Source: Gracilariopsis chorda (lineage: Eukaryota; Rhodophyta; Florideophyceae; Gracilariales; Gracilariaceae). From it: DNA of 64,000 nt. A model generated the notes under the pieces. That model worked only from the letters and a program-made list of their open reading frames with translations. It made no database searches and had not been told where the DNA came from. Numbering within the stretch: position 1 is the first letter of the stretch; each line of letters opens with the position of its first letter. The stretch lies in the NCBI GenBank assembly GCA_003194525.1, contig NBIV01000243.1, forward strand, positions 40,380 through 104,379, given 5' to 3'. A program made the translations under genes and the position numbers. This document shows, piece by piece, positions 1 to 11,243 of the stretch.

Positions 1-718
1 CGGTAATTAGTTTAAGCGGCACTGTCCGTACCAGTTCAGAAAACCAGTCGGTTATTACCAGCAGGTAGCAAATTACTTGGAGTGTCCGAATCAATACACC
101 GAGTATATCAATGGCCACTAATTTCAGCGGAGCGCGAGCTGGGAACAGCACTAACTTCTTTGAGTATTCCCGTAGCTTCACGTTGTTTCTCGCGCATTCC
201 GTACAAGAGCGACGAACTGCATAACCGTCCAACGCCATAGCGGGCCAGTAGATATATCTGCGGAGAGATAAATATAACTTCCTACCCCCTTGGTGTGCTC
301 CGAGTTTCACATGATGAGAAAGGGGGAGAAACTGTCTCTGTAAAGAGTGGGGTACCAAAATCTGTGGAGGAGAACTAACAAACCTAACACGGTATCCCTG
401 ATCGTTCGTCGAAAAAGGTAAGTCATATCCTCCAATGAGGCGAGCGCGAATCTTCGTACATAACGGGTCGCACTGTTGCTCGCGAATAAACAATTCAGGA
501 GTAATAGGCGTAAAGGAGCCTTCGTTCGGAGGCTCCGAAGTTTGAGAAGATAGAATATCATCACAAATATCGTCTGACCAATCCTTTGTATTCCATTCAT
601 CGTTCTCAACTACAAAACACGGTACCTCAAGATCCTCGACCGGTTCTGCTTCAGCAGTGGCTCCCAGGCGGGTTAGCGCGTCGGCTTGCGTGTTGAGGAT
701 TCCCTTTTGTAGAGTACT
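1..718 (-). pseudogene. Ty3/gypsy integrase, N-terminal and start of core (partial)
   Basis: One open frame of about 239 codons runs from 718 to the window edge, with no stop. It begins with the end of RNase H (NTQADALTR, typical of the RNase H/integrase junction). It then carries an acidic spacer, the H2C2 zinc-binding domain (LSHHVKLGAHQGG, then CTECAR) and the first part of the DDE core. The first catalytic Asp is in VAIDIL and the second in VITDWF. The last catalytic Glu and the 3' end lie outside the window. Integrase inserts the element cDNA into the host chromosome. This is the best-preserved open segment of element I. It follows RNase H through a one-base frameshift near 710. Confidence 0.9.
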
Positions 719-2053
719 TCAAAATCTAATTCCGAAAGTCAAAGGTGCCAACGCGTGAGGCCTCCCGATGTTTTGGCAATCTCCATGAGCCATCGGAGGC
801 AAGAATGATCGGTATGTAGATTAGAATGGGTTCCCATAAGACATGGTCGAATAATGGCAAGCGCCCAAACAACGGCGAGACGCTCTATTCCAGAACCTAG
901 TGGTCACGTTCGTGCACGTTCAATTTCCGAGACCAATATCCGATTGGGGATCGTTCACCGTCTTCGGCACTTGAAATAGCACAAAACCGACCTGGTTATC
1001 CCTGCCATCAGTAGCCACTTCATAGGGTAATCCAATACTTGGCAACGCCAATATTGGCGGAGACGTCATGGAGTTGATGAAAGCCGTGAAGGCAGACGCT
1101 TCTGCGTTGCCAAAAGTTTCCAGTTGAGCTGGTTGTCCCTTCTTAAGGAGAATATTTAGAGGTGTCACAAGCTCCGCGAAATTCGGGACAAACCGACGAT
1201 ATAAGTTACAAAGTCCAAGAAATGATCGAAGTTCCGTTTGCGTAGTCGGATGTTTCGCGCTGGTCAGTGACTTAACTCTTACCTTTTCTGTCGAGAGCTT
1301 CCCAGGGTGGATTATATGTCCAAGATGCTTCACCGAATCCGTACAGGATTTGCACTTCTTGAGTTTCAGCGTAATCCCTGCATCTCGCAGCACACGCATG
1401 ACGTTCCTCAAATTGGTTATGTGATCCTCCAAGTTGTTGGAGAACACGCTTGTGTCATCGAGATACACCAAACAGGTTGTCCATTTGAACGTGTCAAATA
1501 GAATACGTATGGCACGTCAAAACGTAGCGGGTGCATTAGATAACCCGAAGGGCATTCGTTTAAAACGACAAAGTCCTTGGTGACACAGAAACGCAGTTTT
1601 GTCACGGTCCTCTTTACTGATAAGCAGATGCCAATAACCCCAAATGGCGTCAAGAGCGGCGAACACCGTAGCACTCCCAAGTGAGTCGATTTACTCGTCC
1701 ACCCGAGGTATCAGGTAAACTTCTTTGACGGCAACTATGTTGAGATTTCGGTAATCGATACAAAATCTCCACGATCCATCCGACTTCGGAAAGAGCACTA
1801 TAGACGAAGCCCAAGGTGATTGAGCGGGTTCAATGACGCCAGCGCGTAACATCTTCTCGACTTCGGAATTTTCCTCTTCACGGGCTGTTCGTCCAGCCCG
1901 ATAGGGATGCTGTGCAAGTGGCTGAGTGTTCGGTAAAAAATCAAAACGATGCTTCTTTATTCCTATTCTTCCAAGGGAACCGTACCACATAGGGGTGAAC
2001 TCACGAAGCATATCCCGTAGTTTCTCACGATGAGAGTCAGGGACATGACTCAA
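708..2053 (-). pseudogene. Ty3/gypsy reverse transcriptase and RNase H
   Basis: A single minus frame covers 2053-920 with two in-frame stops (near 1692 and at 1517-1519) and no frameshift. It shows the RT fingers (FCIDYRNLN), palm motif A (LDAIWGYWH), the RMPFGLSNAPATF block, the YLDD active site (LVYLDD, intact), the thumb and connection (FLGLCNLYRRFVPNF) and the start of RNase H (ATDGRDNQVGFVLFQ). RNase H continues in another frame at about 900-708 with E-LAVVWAL and TDHSCLRWL. The enzyme would copy the element RNA to DNA. All catalytic Asp residues that can be located are kept, so decay is by stops and small indels. Confidence 0.92.
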
Positions 2054-3144
2054 TCCAACCTGTCGAGCTCCTCCATAAGATTCGCCTGTTCTGAACCAGG
2101 TAGTAGTGCAAGGGCTTCCGTAGTTCGTTCACTTTCGAGGTCGGGATCCCAATTACGCTCAGCGTTGTTAGAGTTTTCGTCCCCCTCTTTAGTGTCATCC
2201 ACTCCCAGGACGGCAGCCACTGGAATGTTCTTTGGCACGATTACCCGCGGGTATGAGAAAACCGAACCCATGACGTGGTTTTTGACTAACCACTGAGTGA
2301 TGTTGCCAAAGGTTGCAACCAGAACCTTAAGAGGAACATCAGGGATGATAGAAACGACTCCGTTCGCAAGTGCGAGTTGACGCTGGTCGTACAATGACGA
2401 AAGTGGTTGAAGCATATGTTATCCACTCTGCTTGGGAACAACTGTGAACCAGACTTGGGAATCGGATGGTACGGGAATTGAATGAGCGATACGAAGCTTC
2501 GTAGAAACGGGATCTGTGTTCATGATTTTCTGGGCAGCTGGTATCGGTATACGCTTCTGTGTAGCACGCTTGACCGGCTTCCGTACAATAGGTACTGTAG
2601 AACCGTTTGCCATCTCAATGGTTTTCGCACGGTGGTGAATTGCTTCGACAAAGCGATCACAAAAGTCACAATCAAGAATCACTGGTGCCACTAGTTTATT
2701 GCAAATGACGAAGTCCAGTTGAACTATACAGGTACCCAATCTCACGACGAGAGAAACGCATCCCACGGTATTCAGGGGATTGTTATTCGCGTCAGCGATA
2801 TCCAGGCGTGGTCCACAACGAATGTGAGACCTAAGAGCCGAGGGTACTAGTTCAGAGATGGTAAGGTTGGGCGCAGCCCTTGTATCTAAAACAGATAACT
2901 GGCGAACTATATATTGGTTGGACAGGCCAAGATCGGCATAAAATTTGTAGTTTCTCTTGGCCATGACCAGAGCTCTATCCAGAATACGGAAATTACGAGT
3001 AAGTATCAACGGACGACGTAGAACCGAGATGTTTTTCGAGCTCACGTTGGTTTTAGCCATTTTCCTAGTAAGGATCTTGACAGCGGGGGAGCGGAGCCGT
3101 ACCGCCTCGGGCATCAACCTCAGCTCAGACGACGCCCCTCCCAT
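2050..3144 (-). pseudogene. Ty3/gypsy retropepsin (aspartic protease) and PR-RT linker
   Basis: One minus frame runs 3144-2050 with a single TAA at about 2419-2421. The protease motif appears as VLDTRAAPN. The usual retropepsin triad is DTG or DSG, so here Gly is Arg, which should inactivate it. It is followed by an ILDCDF motif matching the conserved ILG-D-F segment of these proteases. The linker has the P-x-VLVATFGN motif that precedes RT in Ty3/gypsy polyproteins; element II has the counterpart FRAVVANF. A one-base shift near 2052 joins it to RT. It overlaps the zinc-knuckle frame by 25 bases in a different frame, which could be a programmed gag-pol shift or simple decay. Confidence 0.85.
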
Positions 3145-3533
3145 AGGGGAGACTCCCGAATATAGTTCTTCCAGAAGCGATTCACCGAACTCGGTGTCAC
3201 CATCCCATGGTAGGAACCAGAATTACTCCCATTGGTGGGTACGAACGCATCTACCGGTTGATCAGGACTGGGTTTGACCACAGGAACAACGGTTCGTGCC
3301 AGTGCGGCGTTAGCGAGTAATGCTTCCACCTCTTCATATGAAGTACTTGGAACTCGGTCCCGATCAGCTGGGGTCAGCGTTTCGTAATTCATGCTAAGTT
3401 TGGGCACCTCCTGGAATGTCAAGTCACATTTCGGGGCGATATGACCACAATGGTAACACCTATGACATATAGCCGGTGCTGCTTTATCATATTGACGATG
3501 GCTATTTGTTTGACGTTGCGGTTTCGGTACGAC
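3120..3533 (-). pseudogene. Gag nucleocapsid with CCHC zinc knuckle
   Basis: The minus frame after the stop at 3534-3536 is open for 137 codons. At 3467-3426 it has a perfect C-x2-C-x4-H-x4-C zinc knuckle (CHRCYHCGHIAPKC). Zinc knuckles of this type bind genomic RNA in Gag. Downstream is an acidic, Pro- and Ser-rich tail that runs to the frame change into protease. There is no start codon; the frame is an internal piece of the gag polyprotein. Confidence 0.88.
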
Positions 3534-4252
3534 CTATCTAGGGCAGGTAAGAAGGGTTCCGTTTGACGCGTGAGCAAGCGGAGTGGCCTGCAGCCTTGCC
3601 ACACCGGCGTAGAAAGTGGGGTCTTCTTCCGAGCTCGGAGCCGATGTTGACGGCAAGTCCGTAGTCCCAAACGAGTCTGGGCGAATTCTAGCGTACCGGA
3701 CGTGGTCCATATCCGCAATAGTTGTTCTGCCCTGGGGCAAAGAGATCGATGATGACGATTCCTTCAATAAGAGATCTTTCGCCGACTGGCGTTTCGGTTA
3801 ACTCCGTGCACGGTGCGGTTCTCCCTCAGCCTGACATACTGAACCACTTCAAGGTATGAAATCTTCCTTTTTTCCTCACGGTGTCGCGCGAGGAGCGCTA
3901 GTATTGCGGGATCCAATCCATGAAAGAATATCGTACACCGTGTCTGTGTGGATTACACATTACCACAATGGTGAAACGCTTTATTCAAGCGGGCTGAATG
4001 GACGGTTTCGGTTTCACCAGGCTTCTGTTCTGTATCGCATACGGCGAATATCGCCGTATGAATGGCGTTTACCGTAGCGTATGACTTGAGAAGGTAATCA
4101 ACTGCTTCCAGCCAGCAATTTAATCCTTTTTTGGAGGCTCTTGAGGTTCCTCGAACGGAATTGAACTGATTTTCAGCCATACCCGCTAGGAAATACGGTA
4201 ACGCGAGATACGCTTTGGCTTCACACATGCCAAGTATGTCAGCCTCCTGAAC
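3534..4252 (-). pseudogene. Gag capsid region of element I, 3' half
   Basis: The minus frame 4252-3953 reads as capsid sequence: helical, with an EADILGMCEAKAYLAL segment and then AENQFNSVRGT. The frame then shifts several times before the CCHC knuckle; an Ala/Ser/Pro linker is readable at about 3767-3534. The first eight codons of the apparent minus ORF starting at 4276 belong to the inserted LTR of element II, not to gag. The missing 5' half of gag is at 14276 onward. Confidence 0.8.
4248..4252. repeat. Target-site duplication, left copy, element II
   Basis: The five bases tgaac directly precede the TG that opens the 5' LTR. The bases after the 3' LTR are tggac (14276-14280). They match at four of five positions, which fits a 5-bp duplication with one later change. 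Confidence 0.7.
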
Positions 4253-4829
4253 TGTAATACAGTGGGTACTATTCATGCTCCTAAGGATAGGCTGTTATGG
4301 AAGATTCCTAACGGAGTACTTGTATTATCTAACTGCTGTCACGTGGCACACCACTCCAGAGGAAGTGTTCCAGTGGACTGTAATTAGATTAGGTAGAATA
4401 CCCTAACTTAAAGTTTTAGGTAGATTGTTTCCGTCGAGGTCAGCCCGCGGCACTGTATATAGTGCGCCGCTTGAGCATCACCTCCGGGGAAGTAAACCAA
4501 GCACCCTAGAGGCTTGTTCTAGTACATCTGGTTCAACCTCGTGATACTCACCTTCAGGTACAATATTAAGTCATTCTCCAGGTGTGGTTTCTAAGCCACC
4601 GATACCCGGTGCGTCCCATAGCAGCGTCTGTAGGATTATCGTCCTCCCAGTAAACCCGATTTCCGTTTGGCGTTTGCGGATCTCCTTTCAGGAATCCCCT
4701 GGTCGCCGCACCTATATTATAGTCGCCGCTCCTATATTATGGAGACCACCATCTATTGGAATGCATCTGTTAGGCCGATTCTAAAAGTCCTATTTTACAG
4801 ACGTTTTGCTTACCACTGGCTGTACCAGA
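4253..4829 (+). repeat. 5' LTR of element II
   Basis: 577 bp, starting tgtaatacagtggg. It aligns along its length with 13677-14275. It holds two copies of a 20-bp unit with a TATATTATA core. No convincing tRNA primer-binding site starting TGG was found directly after it. Confidence 0.88.
4703..4742 (+). promoter_or_regulatory. Tandem 20-bp TATA-like units in the 5' LTR
   Basis: Two adjacent copies of tcgccgcacctatattatag, the second with two changes. The 3' LTR has three units at 14131-14188. A TATA-like core in an LTR is a natural candidate for the element promoter. That role is inferred from position and sequence only. Confidence 0.5.
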
Positions 4830-4985
4830 ACTGTTCTCATGATCTAGAAGATTCGTTCTCGACGGTGTGTCTAACGGAACGTGGCAGAGAAGTGCTACAC
4901 TCACAACGACTGGACCCCCCCCGTAGTGGAATCCTTCCTTAAGCTGATTCAGAATTGAAAGCAAATCACCCAGTCCTACTCCTCT

Positions 4986-6755
4986 ATGGACCCGCAAGAA
5001 CCTGTCTCGGAATCCCCCTTGCAGGCTCCTCAGGCGCCGAGCTCCCGGGGTGGACGCAGCACACGCTGCGCCCCTCAAGGACCCATCACCATGCTGGATG
5101 ATCCTGAACGTCTCCTACGGAATGCCGGCTCCAGTTTCGAACGGTTCCGACAATGCCTAAAAAGACTACACGACGCAAAGACAGCGTATACCCCCACCAC
5201 GCTTCAGGAGAATGCCGCAGTGGAAGTTGAAGAACCCCAGACGGGGTCACAACCGCCGCCTCAGGAGATCCAGGCCCAGAGCGCAATAGAACCGGATACA
5301 CGTATCGAGTCTATGGCATCAAGCCTCACCAATTGGCACTCGCAAGAGCTCGCTGAACGGGTTTCTGCAGGTCTCGAGGCGCATCTTAAATCCCGCCACC
5401 ACGCCCTAGTTGAGGAGATTGTGAATGAAAGTACGTACCGCGCGGCAGACGGCCTCCTGGACTTGGATGCTTTCCTAGACATGATTTCTGATGTTATCCG
5501 AGCGGAGGTTTGCTCCCAAACTGCGCAGCCACCACTGGTAGCCGCGTTTCAAAGAGCACCTTCCGTACAGGAGAGGTTCCCTACATCAAGTCTTAAGGTA
5601 ACGCTGGGCAGAGGAGAACAGGATACTGGCATTCCTCGCGTCGGAGAAGGACAGAATACCACCACAAGGTAACGTGGAAGCCTCAGGAATACCGTTATGA
5701 ACCGTCTCGACCTGATACACCATGGAGGAGGACAGGATACCGGTGGCGACAAAGTTCACCTTCGGAGAGGAGGACAGGATACACCGGTGGTGAATCACGA
5801 TAACGGAGACCTCTTCAGACCATTAGAAACCACTCAGGAAAGACGAAGCCGAAACTAGACGGAAAAAAGAAGAAGTAGAAGACACCCCGATCCGGAGAGT
5901 AGTACGGGCGGTGATTCCGAAAACAGCTCCAACTCAGAGGACGACGCGTCTTTGAAGTGGAAACGACCAAGGGTCAGGAGTGTAGTCCCATTACACGATC
6001 TATTCGCCAAAGTGGTGGATTATGAAACCTACAGGTTGAATGATCGCTCCACTGTTCACGACACGCCGGTCACTAAACGACTTACAAAGATTCAGCGCCT
6101 AATGGATATTCAAGTGAAGAAATGATTGTTTTCAGGTAAAGACCCCATCTCAGTGCGGAACTTCCTTACACGCTTCCGTTCGGCGTGTAACACCAACGGC
6201 GTGCATGACGGTGACGCCATGTGATGCTTTCAGTTCTACCTCACTGGGCAGGCGCACTCCCTCGTGCAACCCCGCCTCAGAAAAGAAAGCGCCATTATGG
6301 ATGATCCTGGAACGGAAGGCCTGATGACGTACCCCGAGGTGGTCAACGTCCTCCTCAAACGGTACGCCACGGACGAGGTGATTGCGGATGCCGACGCTGA
6401 CGTCACATCCCCCCGGCAGAGCACGGGAATGTCCAAAATGGAGTTCTACCAGAAACTCTGGAGCAAGGCCATAAGGTGCGGAAACGTGTACTCCGAACAG
6501 CGGTTAAAGTGGCTGTTCGTCGAGGGAGTCCTCTTTTCGATACGCGCGAGGGTGCGCAACCATTTCACCATGCATCCTCGGACCACCTATATGGAGTTAG
6601 CGCGCTTCATGGAATCCCGCGAGGAAACCCACCGCGCTGTAAGGCGAAGCGACGCTCCACTTTCGGACAAACTCTCCGCCTCAAGGAACCGCAAGGCTAC
6701 GGCCTTTACGTTGGACACCAGCGCCTCAGGAGACGCGGAGGATCAAACGATCTAA
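4986..6755 (+). pseudogene. Gag of element II
   Basis: An open N-terminal piece of 228 codons starts at ATG 4986. It is Pro/Gln-rich and then helical. After frameshifts near 5670-5900 a second frame runs to 6755 with an acidic Ser/Asp tract, a basic patch and a capsid-like region (SVRNFLTRF, FYLTGQAHSLV, RNHFTMHPRTTYMELARF). It has in-frame stops at about 6125 and 6223. Order and composition match retrotransposon capsid. No zinc knuckle could be read in a good frame between 6755 and 7446, where several frames are mixed. The product would package the element RNA in the cytoplasm. Confidence 0.8.
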
Positions 6756-7445
6756 CAGGAGCAGGACGCCCTTGATCTGAGCTTAGCGTCACCCCAGGGT
6801 GCACGGTCCCGTTCACGGACGTCGTCGTCACCCACCTCATACACCTCAGCGGGATCCTTTAGGAACGTCCGCTTCGCAAATCCTTGAAGTTTCTCACCAC
6901 CTTGTAAGATTTGTTTGTCGCGAGAACCGGTGCACTGCACCACTCCCACCTCGGCATTGAGGGCCGCCATCCTTCAGGAGAGGGAGAAGAATTTCCAGGC
7001 AGCGAAAGACACCTATTCGGAGAATGATAATTACCATACCGCTTATGACGATTTCCGTTCCCCCCAAGGACGTTATGAATACTGCACCCCGTTACGGAAA
7101 ACCGCTCAACCGGTCCAGTACCCCCTACGCAGGGACCAGCTGCCCTAGCTGCAGCTGGCGCTCTCGCAAGGGCATGCTGAGACCCCAGTTGCACCGCTGC
7201 AATCGCATGCAGCGCCTGGAACGCCGACATCTTCCACTCACGAAACAGATCAGGACCGCGCGTAGAGGCTCCGCGTGGCTCCTTTCCATCGAGCCTCAGT
7301 CCAATGGAAATCGCCTCTAGGAAATGGGGGGAATTCGTGTGCCAAGTTGCAATGGAATTGGTGGACCCCATGCCAAAATGCAACGAAATCACTGGATCCC
7401 CCATTTTCAGCGGACATATCCACCACCTTCGAGTAATCAGTATAT

Positions 7446-7940
7446 TTGCTCCGACGCAAGAAACATAAAGTACTTGTTTCCTTAGCATGCCATCATTTCG
7501 CATCAACCACCGCACGTGCCATCTTGGACACAGGCGCCGGTCCAAACCTGGTACACGTCTACATGATCCCCAGGTCGGCCCTGAAATCCTTAAGGACGGA
7601 CAAACTACCAACGGTGCGCGAACGTTGAACATCCTCGGAGCTCTGACTTTATATCTCCGTGTCGGATGCCTAGAGGTGAGAATGTGGTTCCTGGTGGTGA
7701 CAAACTTGGCCGCGCATACTGGGACTTCTTTTGTATACCGGTATGTGCGTGCCATTCATCTACCCACGCCTGCAGAAAGTGACTTTTCATAATGCCGCCC
7801 CTGTAAGTATCGTGTCCGCAGCTCCGGGAGGCGACGCAAATACGCGTCAAGTGGGTAGAAGTACGAAGGAGACGCAGTCAAACAAACTCTGTGTGGTGAA
7901 AACTGTTTAGATATCCGCGAGGCGCCAGGCCAAAGATTGG
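7446..7940 (+). pseudogene. Retropepsin of element II
   Basis: The frame at 7446-7628 carries the active-site motif ILDTGAGPNLVH, an intact DTG. This contrasts with DTR in element I. The rest of the domain is readable only in pieces, shifting to the 7487-7792 frame and then on to the linker. Retropepsin would cut the Gag-Pol polyprotein. Confidence 0.82.
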
Positions 7941-9165
7941 GTGCATTCATCCACCTCAGGCTTGTCATTCTTGCAGAAGAGCCATCACCTTACTACAAGG
8001 CAACAGTCCATGTTGACGAATAGTTTCATGGATATAGTGCCAACCCTCCCCTTCAGGGCTGTTGTTGCTAACTTTAAGGAGTCTCCTTTAAGGCTCCACA
8101 AGAGCACTGTAGTGGGGATAGCTCTGCCCGCTCCTACAGGAGAGGCTCAGATCCCGCCAAAGAAATACCTTGCAGTACATAACACTGTCAGCGCAATGGA
8201 AACTCCCTCTTTACCATCGCCTCCTAAGGAAACTCCCCCTGCCCCATGGCAGGAGAGGCTCCAAATTGGTGAAAAGTTTGTAAAGTACCGCCAAAGGATA
8301 ATAAAAATGATATCGGCCTTTGAGGATATGTGGTCCGCCCGTTTGAGTCAAGTGCACTTGACCAAGCACCGGATCCAGTTAACACCTGAGACGAAACAGT
8401 TACATCAACTCCCAAGGATAGCTGGACCCCATGCACGCGATTTCGAGCGTGAGGAGATCAAACGTATTTTATACAAGGACGTGATTGAGCCGTGCACCTA
8501 CAAATGGGCCTCCCCGGTGGTGTTCTCCAAGAAAAAAGATGGATCTCTGAGGTTTTGTATCGAATACAGGTGCCTGAATGAAGTAACCATGCGGGATTCC
8601 TAACCGATACCCCCTATGGATGAATGTATCGACTTCTTAGGCAATGCGTCGGCATTTTCTACTCTGGACGCTAATAGTGGATACTAAGAAATCGAGATGG
8701 ACGACGCCGATAAGGAAAAAACAACGTTCACTACCCACTGTGGCATATTCAGATTCCGAAGGATGCCTTTCGGATTGAAAAAACGCCCCCGCCACATTCC
8801 AGCGGGCAGTTGACAGAATCCTGTCAAAGGTGAAGTGGCAATACGCCCTGGTATATATCCACGACGTCATTATCTACTCATTTATCGTGTAGGAGCACCT
8901 CACGCATGTGAGACACGTGTTCCAACTCCTGAAGGATGCTGGCCTAACCCTGAAGCTGGAGAAGTGCTTCTTCTTCGAGTCCTCTGTGGATTACATGGGA
9001 CATGTAGTGCTCTCCGGTCGCCTACAGGTATCAAGCAAGACTCAAGACGCAATCAAGGAAGCCAAACCGCCCACGGACCGGACGAAACTATGTTCCTTCC
9101 TAGGTTTGTGCAACGTCTTCAGCAGGTTTGTCCCTAATTTCTCCCAAATAGCGGTTCCATTGTAA
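7941..9165 (+). pseudogene. Reverse transcriptase of element II
   Basis: The 7941 frame starts with the protease-RT linker (LPFRAVVANF). It continues through RT fingers (RFCIEYRCLNEV) and, past stops at 8601 and near 8685, through motif A (TLDANSGY) and RRMPFGLK. A frameshift near 8780 leads into the palm and thumb (NAPATFQRAVDRIL, then LGLCNVFSRFVPNF). The catalytic YxDD box reads VYIHDVIIYS: the first Asp is His, which would abolish polymerase activity. A TAG follows at about 8890. Length and block order match Ty3/gypsy RT. Confidence 0.92.
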
Positions 9166-9680
9166 CGCATTTTGGAGAAAGATTAAACCGACACATATTT
9201 GCACCTTAACCGACAGGAAGTATGAAGCTTTCAACACCCTAAAGATGAAGCAGATTGAACCACCGATACTGGTTCTACTGAGACGGCATGGACGCATGGT
9301 TTTAGATACCGACGCCTGTAAGTACTAGGTGGGATACGCTCTTCTACAGGAACAACCGGAACGTGGACTGCAGCCAATACGTTACTGGAGTTGAAGCCTC
9401 TCCCAGGTGGAGCGGCACTACTCCACCTCCGAACGGGAATGTCTCGCTATCGTGTGGGCAGTACTACTATTGTGCCCTCACTTGGAGGGTACTCGCGTCA
9501 CCTTGAGGACTGATCATGCTCCACTGAAGTGGATATTGTGCATGACGGACGTCTCCGAACGCCTAGAAAGTTGGAGGTTGCGCCTGCTGGAGTACAAGTC
9601 TGATATCGTCCACCGCCTGGGCGTGAAACAACAGGCAGTGAATGCTCTGTCCCGTATATCAACCGATGGAGAAGATGCAA
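9166..9680 (+). pseudogene. RNase H of element II
   Basis: In the frame that becomes the open ORF at 9407, the domain starts with LDTDAC, followed by a stop, then VGYALLQ. After a second stop it continues with STSERECLAIVWAV and TDHAPLKWI, and closes with HRLGVKQQAVNALSR. These are the DEDD-type blocks of gypsy RNase H. The domain removes the RNA strand during reverse transcription. It runs straight into the integrase N-terminus. Confidence 0.88.
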
Positions 9681-10240
9681 ACCCCTTGGAGAACACCGTT
9701 CCGCGCCTCACCCTATGTGGCACGGAGGAAGGAAGCGAACATGCAGGAGATTCCGTGGAATACAATAACCCCAGTGAAAAATATGCCGGAATTCCTGAGG
9801 TGATGGCCGTAGTTGAGAAGGAGAAGGAAGTACTCCCCATAACCATGCTGGAATTTTTGAAGGAGCAGAGCACGGACCCTTTCTGTAAGGAGAGCCTCGC
9901 CACCGTTGGACAGACCACATACCTCTTCGATATAGACCGGGATGGCGTGTTGGAGCCTCGCGCAACCCTCGACAGTGCACTCCAAAAGGTGGTCCCGGCA
10001 AGCCTGCGGTCTAGGATTCTGTATCTTTCGCAATATCCGCGCCTCGCAGGACACCTTGGTGGCTCCCGTATGTATTTCACCATAAGGACAGAGTTCTATT
10101 GGCCACACATGGCCAACGATGCTTTCCAAACACTGGCGGACTGCCGTTCATGCGCCGCCACTTGGGGTACCATAGGGAAGCATCGCACTTCCCTAACCTT
10201 CAGATGCACCGCTCTACAGGAACGTTGCCGTTCAGTCTAG
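9681..10240 (+). pseudogene. Integrase N-terminal zinc domain of element II
   Basis: Still in the open 9407 frame. After an acidic spacer comes a bulky LRSRILYLSQYPRLAGHLGG segment and then RTEFYWPHMAND and CRSCAATWG, which is the H2C2 integrase zinc-binding domain. The first His lies where the sequence reads Gln-Tyr, so the set may be incomplete. Soon after CRSC the frame passes into sequence that belongs after the catalytic core (see the next entry). Confidence 0.85.
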
Positions 10241-10611
10241 GGTTGTCACGGATCCCATCAATCGCGATGATTGCCACGCGCGCCACGAGGCACGTTTCGC
10301 ACGGTTCTCAGGCGCCCACGGCAGCCCAATCTAAAAGGGCAACCGTCAGGGGGTATGAGAACGCACTCGCACTTGCAAAGGCTCGAATGACCGCATCTCA
10401 AAGGAAATACGAACAGGATTTTGACCGGAAGGTGAAGCAAAGCCCACACCTGACGGACAGAGAGGACGTCTTCCTCGACAAACCCCAGGAGACGTCAGAA
10501 GAACTGCCAGACGACAATCTCAAATTGGCACAAAACACCTTCAAGGTCTTCGTCACCTATAAGGATACGATCTCCATCGAGGTAGGCGGGCTCCGCAATA
10601 TCGTCTCATGA
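10200..10611 (+). pseudogene. Integrase C-terminal region; DDE core deleted
   Basis: Directly after the zinc domain another frame reads HRSTGTLPFSLGLSR. That motif normally lies near the end of the gypsy integrase catalytic core. The DDE region between (about 130 residues, roughly 400 bp in related elements) is absent. The frame continues through a helical, basic segment (ALALAKARMTASQRKYEQDF) and a short beta-rich tail to a TGA at 10609-10611. This indicates an internal deletion in the integrase gene of element II. Confidence 0.72.
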
Positions 10612-10812
10612 GGCCAGGTGAAAATAGTCCCAGAGCCTCTACCACGGAAGCAAACACAGCAGTCATCCACCGCCCATCCTCCACCGCAGGCCACACTGGC
10701 GACAAAACCGGGCATGCACCGTTCACCTAAGGTAGTATCGGCGGACCCGCATATCTCTTCCATGAATGACGGTGCCCCTGCTCTAGGCAATAATCCTCGG
10801 GATACCCCGTAG

Positions 10813-11016
10813 GTACCCTCGACACCTCAGGGTGGGACCCTACAGACAGTTTACCGCATCGTGTCGCACGGACAAACCCCCTCAGGAATCAAGTACCGCG
10901 TCAGATGGTACGGCTACACCTCGGCGGATGATACAGAAGAGCCTCTGAAACACATCCCGGAGAACTTCCTCAAGCGATACCACCCCAAACTGGAGCGAGA
11001 CCACAACTTCTCGTAG
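10813..11016 (+). pseudogene. Chromodomain at the end of pol, element II
   Basis: A 67-codon frame ending at TAG 11014-11016 carries VYRIVSHG, YRVRWYGYTS and DDTEEPL, then ENFLKRYHP. This is the chromodomain pattern (Y-x-V, then Y-x-VRW-x-GY, then the DTWEP box). The Trp of DTWEP is Glu here, so one aromatic cage residue for methyl-lysine is lost. In chromoviruses the domain steers integration to marked chromatin. It is separated by a stop from the preceding piece. Confidence 0.82.
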
Positions 11017-11031
11017 ACGTTTTCGTTTAAG

Positions 11032-11046
11032 AAAGGGGGAGGGACC
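11032..11046 (+). other. Internal polypurine tract
   Basis: The run aagaaagggggaggg starts 15 bases after the pol stop. It is almost identical to the functional-looking tract at 13664-13674 (aagaaaggggg) before the 3' LTR. It may mark the ancestral 3' end of the coding part, before the extra 2.6-kb tail. Confidence 0.5.
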
Positions 11047-11243
11047 AACAATGGTCTGTCTCCGCTTTCCTCACGTACAGGAGACACACATTTTACTACC
11101 CTAAAGGTTTCTTTCCGTTTCTTTTCGCACCTATGGGGACTAATGATCCCAAGCTAACACTAGCCTTAGGTGCACTGCTGTACCACCTAAGGGATAGCTT
11201 TATTGAATTTACTAACTGGATCCGTACAGTCTATGTCAACCGC

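Larger units (their letters stand above)
1..4252 (-). mobile_element. Ty3/gypsy LTR retrotransposon, element I, gag-pol part
   Basis: Read on the minus strand the order is gag capsid, CCHC knuckle, retropepsin, reverse transcriptase, RNase H, integrase. This is the Ty3/gypsy order (integrase after RNase H). The element runs off the left edge of the window inside the integrase core, so its 3' LTR is not visible. At 4252 gag is cut by the 5' LTR of element II and resumes at 14276. Several in-frame stops and at least three frameshifts show it is no longer functional. Its own 5' LTR was not identified. Confidence 0.9.

Noticed and set aside
307-609. Minus ORF of 100 codons
   Set aside because: Wrong frame. 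The integrase frame of element I is open through the same bases and has clear motifs.
4253-4276. Apparent N-terminus (MNSTHCIT) of a minus-strand gag ORF starting at 4276
   Set aside because: These eight codons lie inside the LTR of element II. The real gag continues at 14276.
4817-4831. tggctgtaccagaac as a possible primer-binding site
   Set aside because: The same bases occur, with changes, in the 3' LTR, so they belong to the LTR and not to the internal region.
9514-10083. Minus ORF of 189 codons over RNase H and integrase
   Set aside because: Shadow of the plus-strand pol frame, which carries recognisable motifs.
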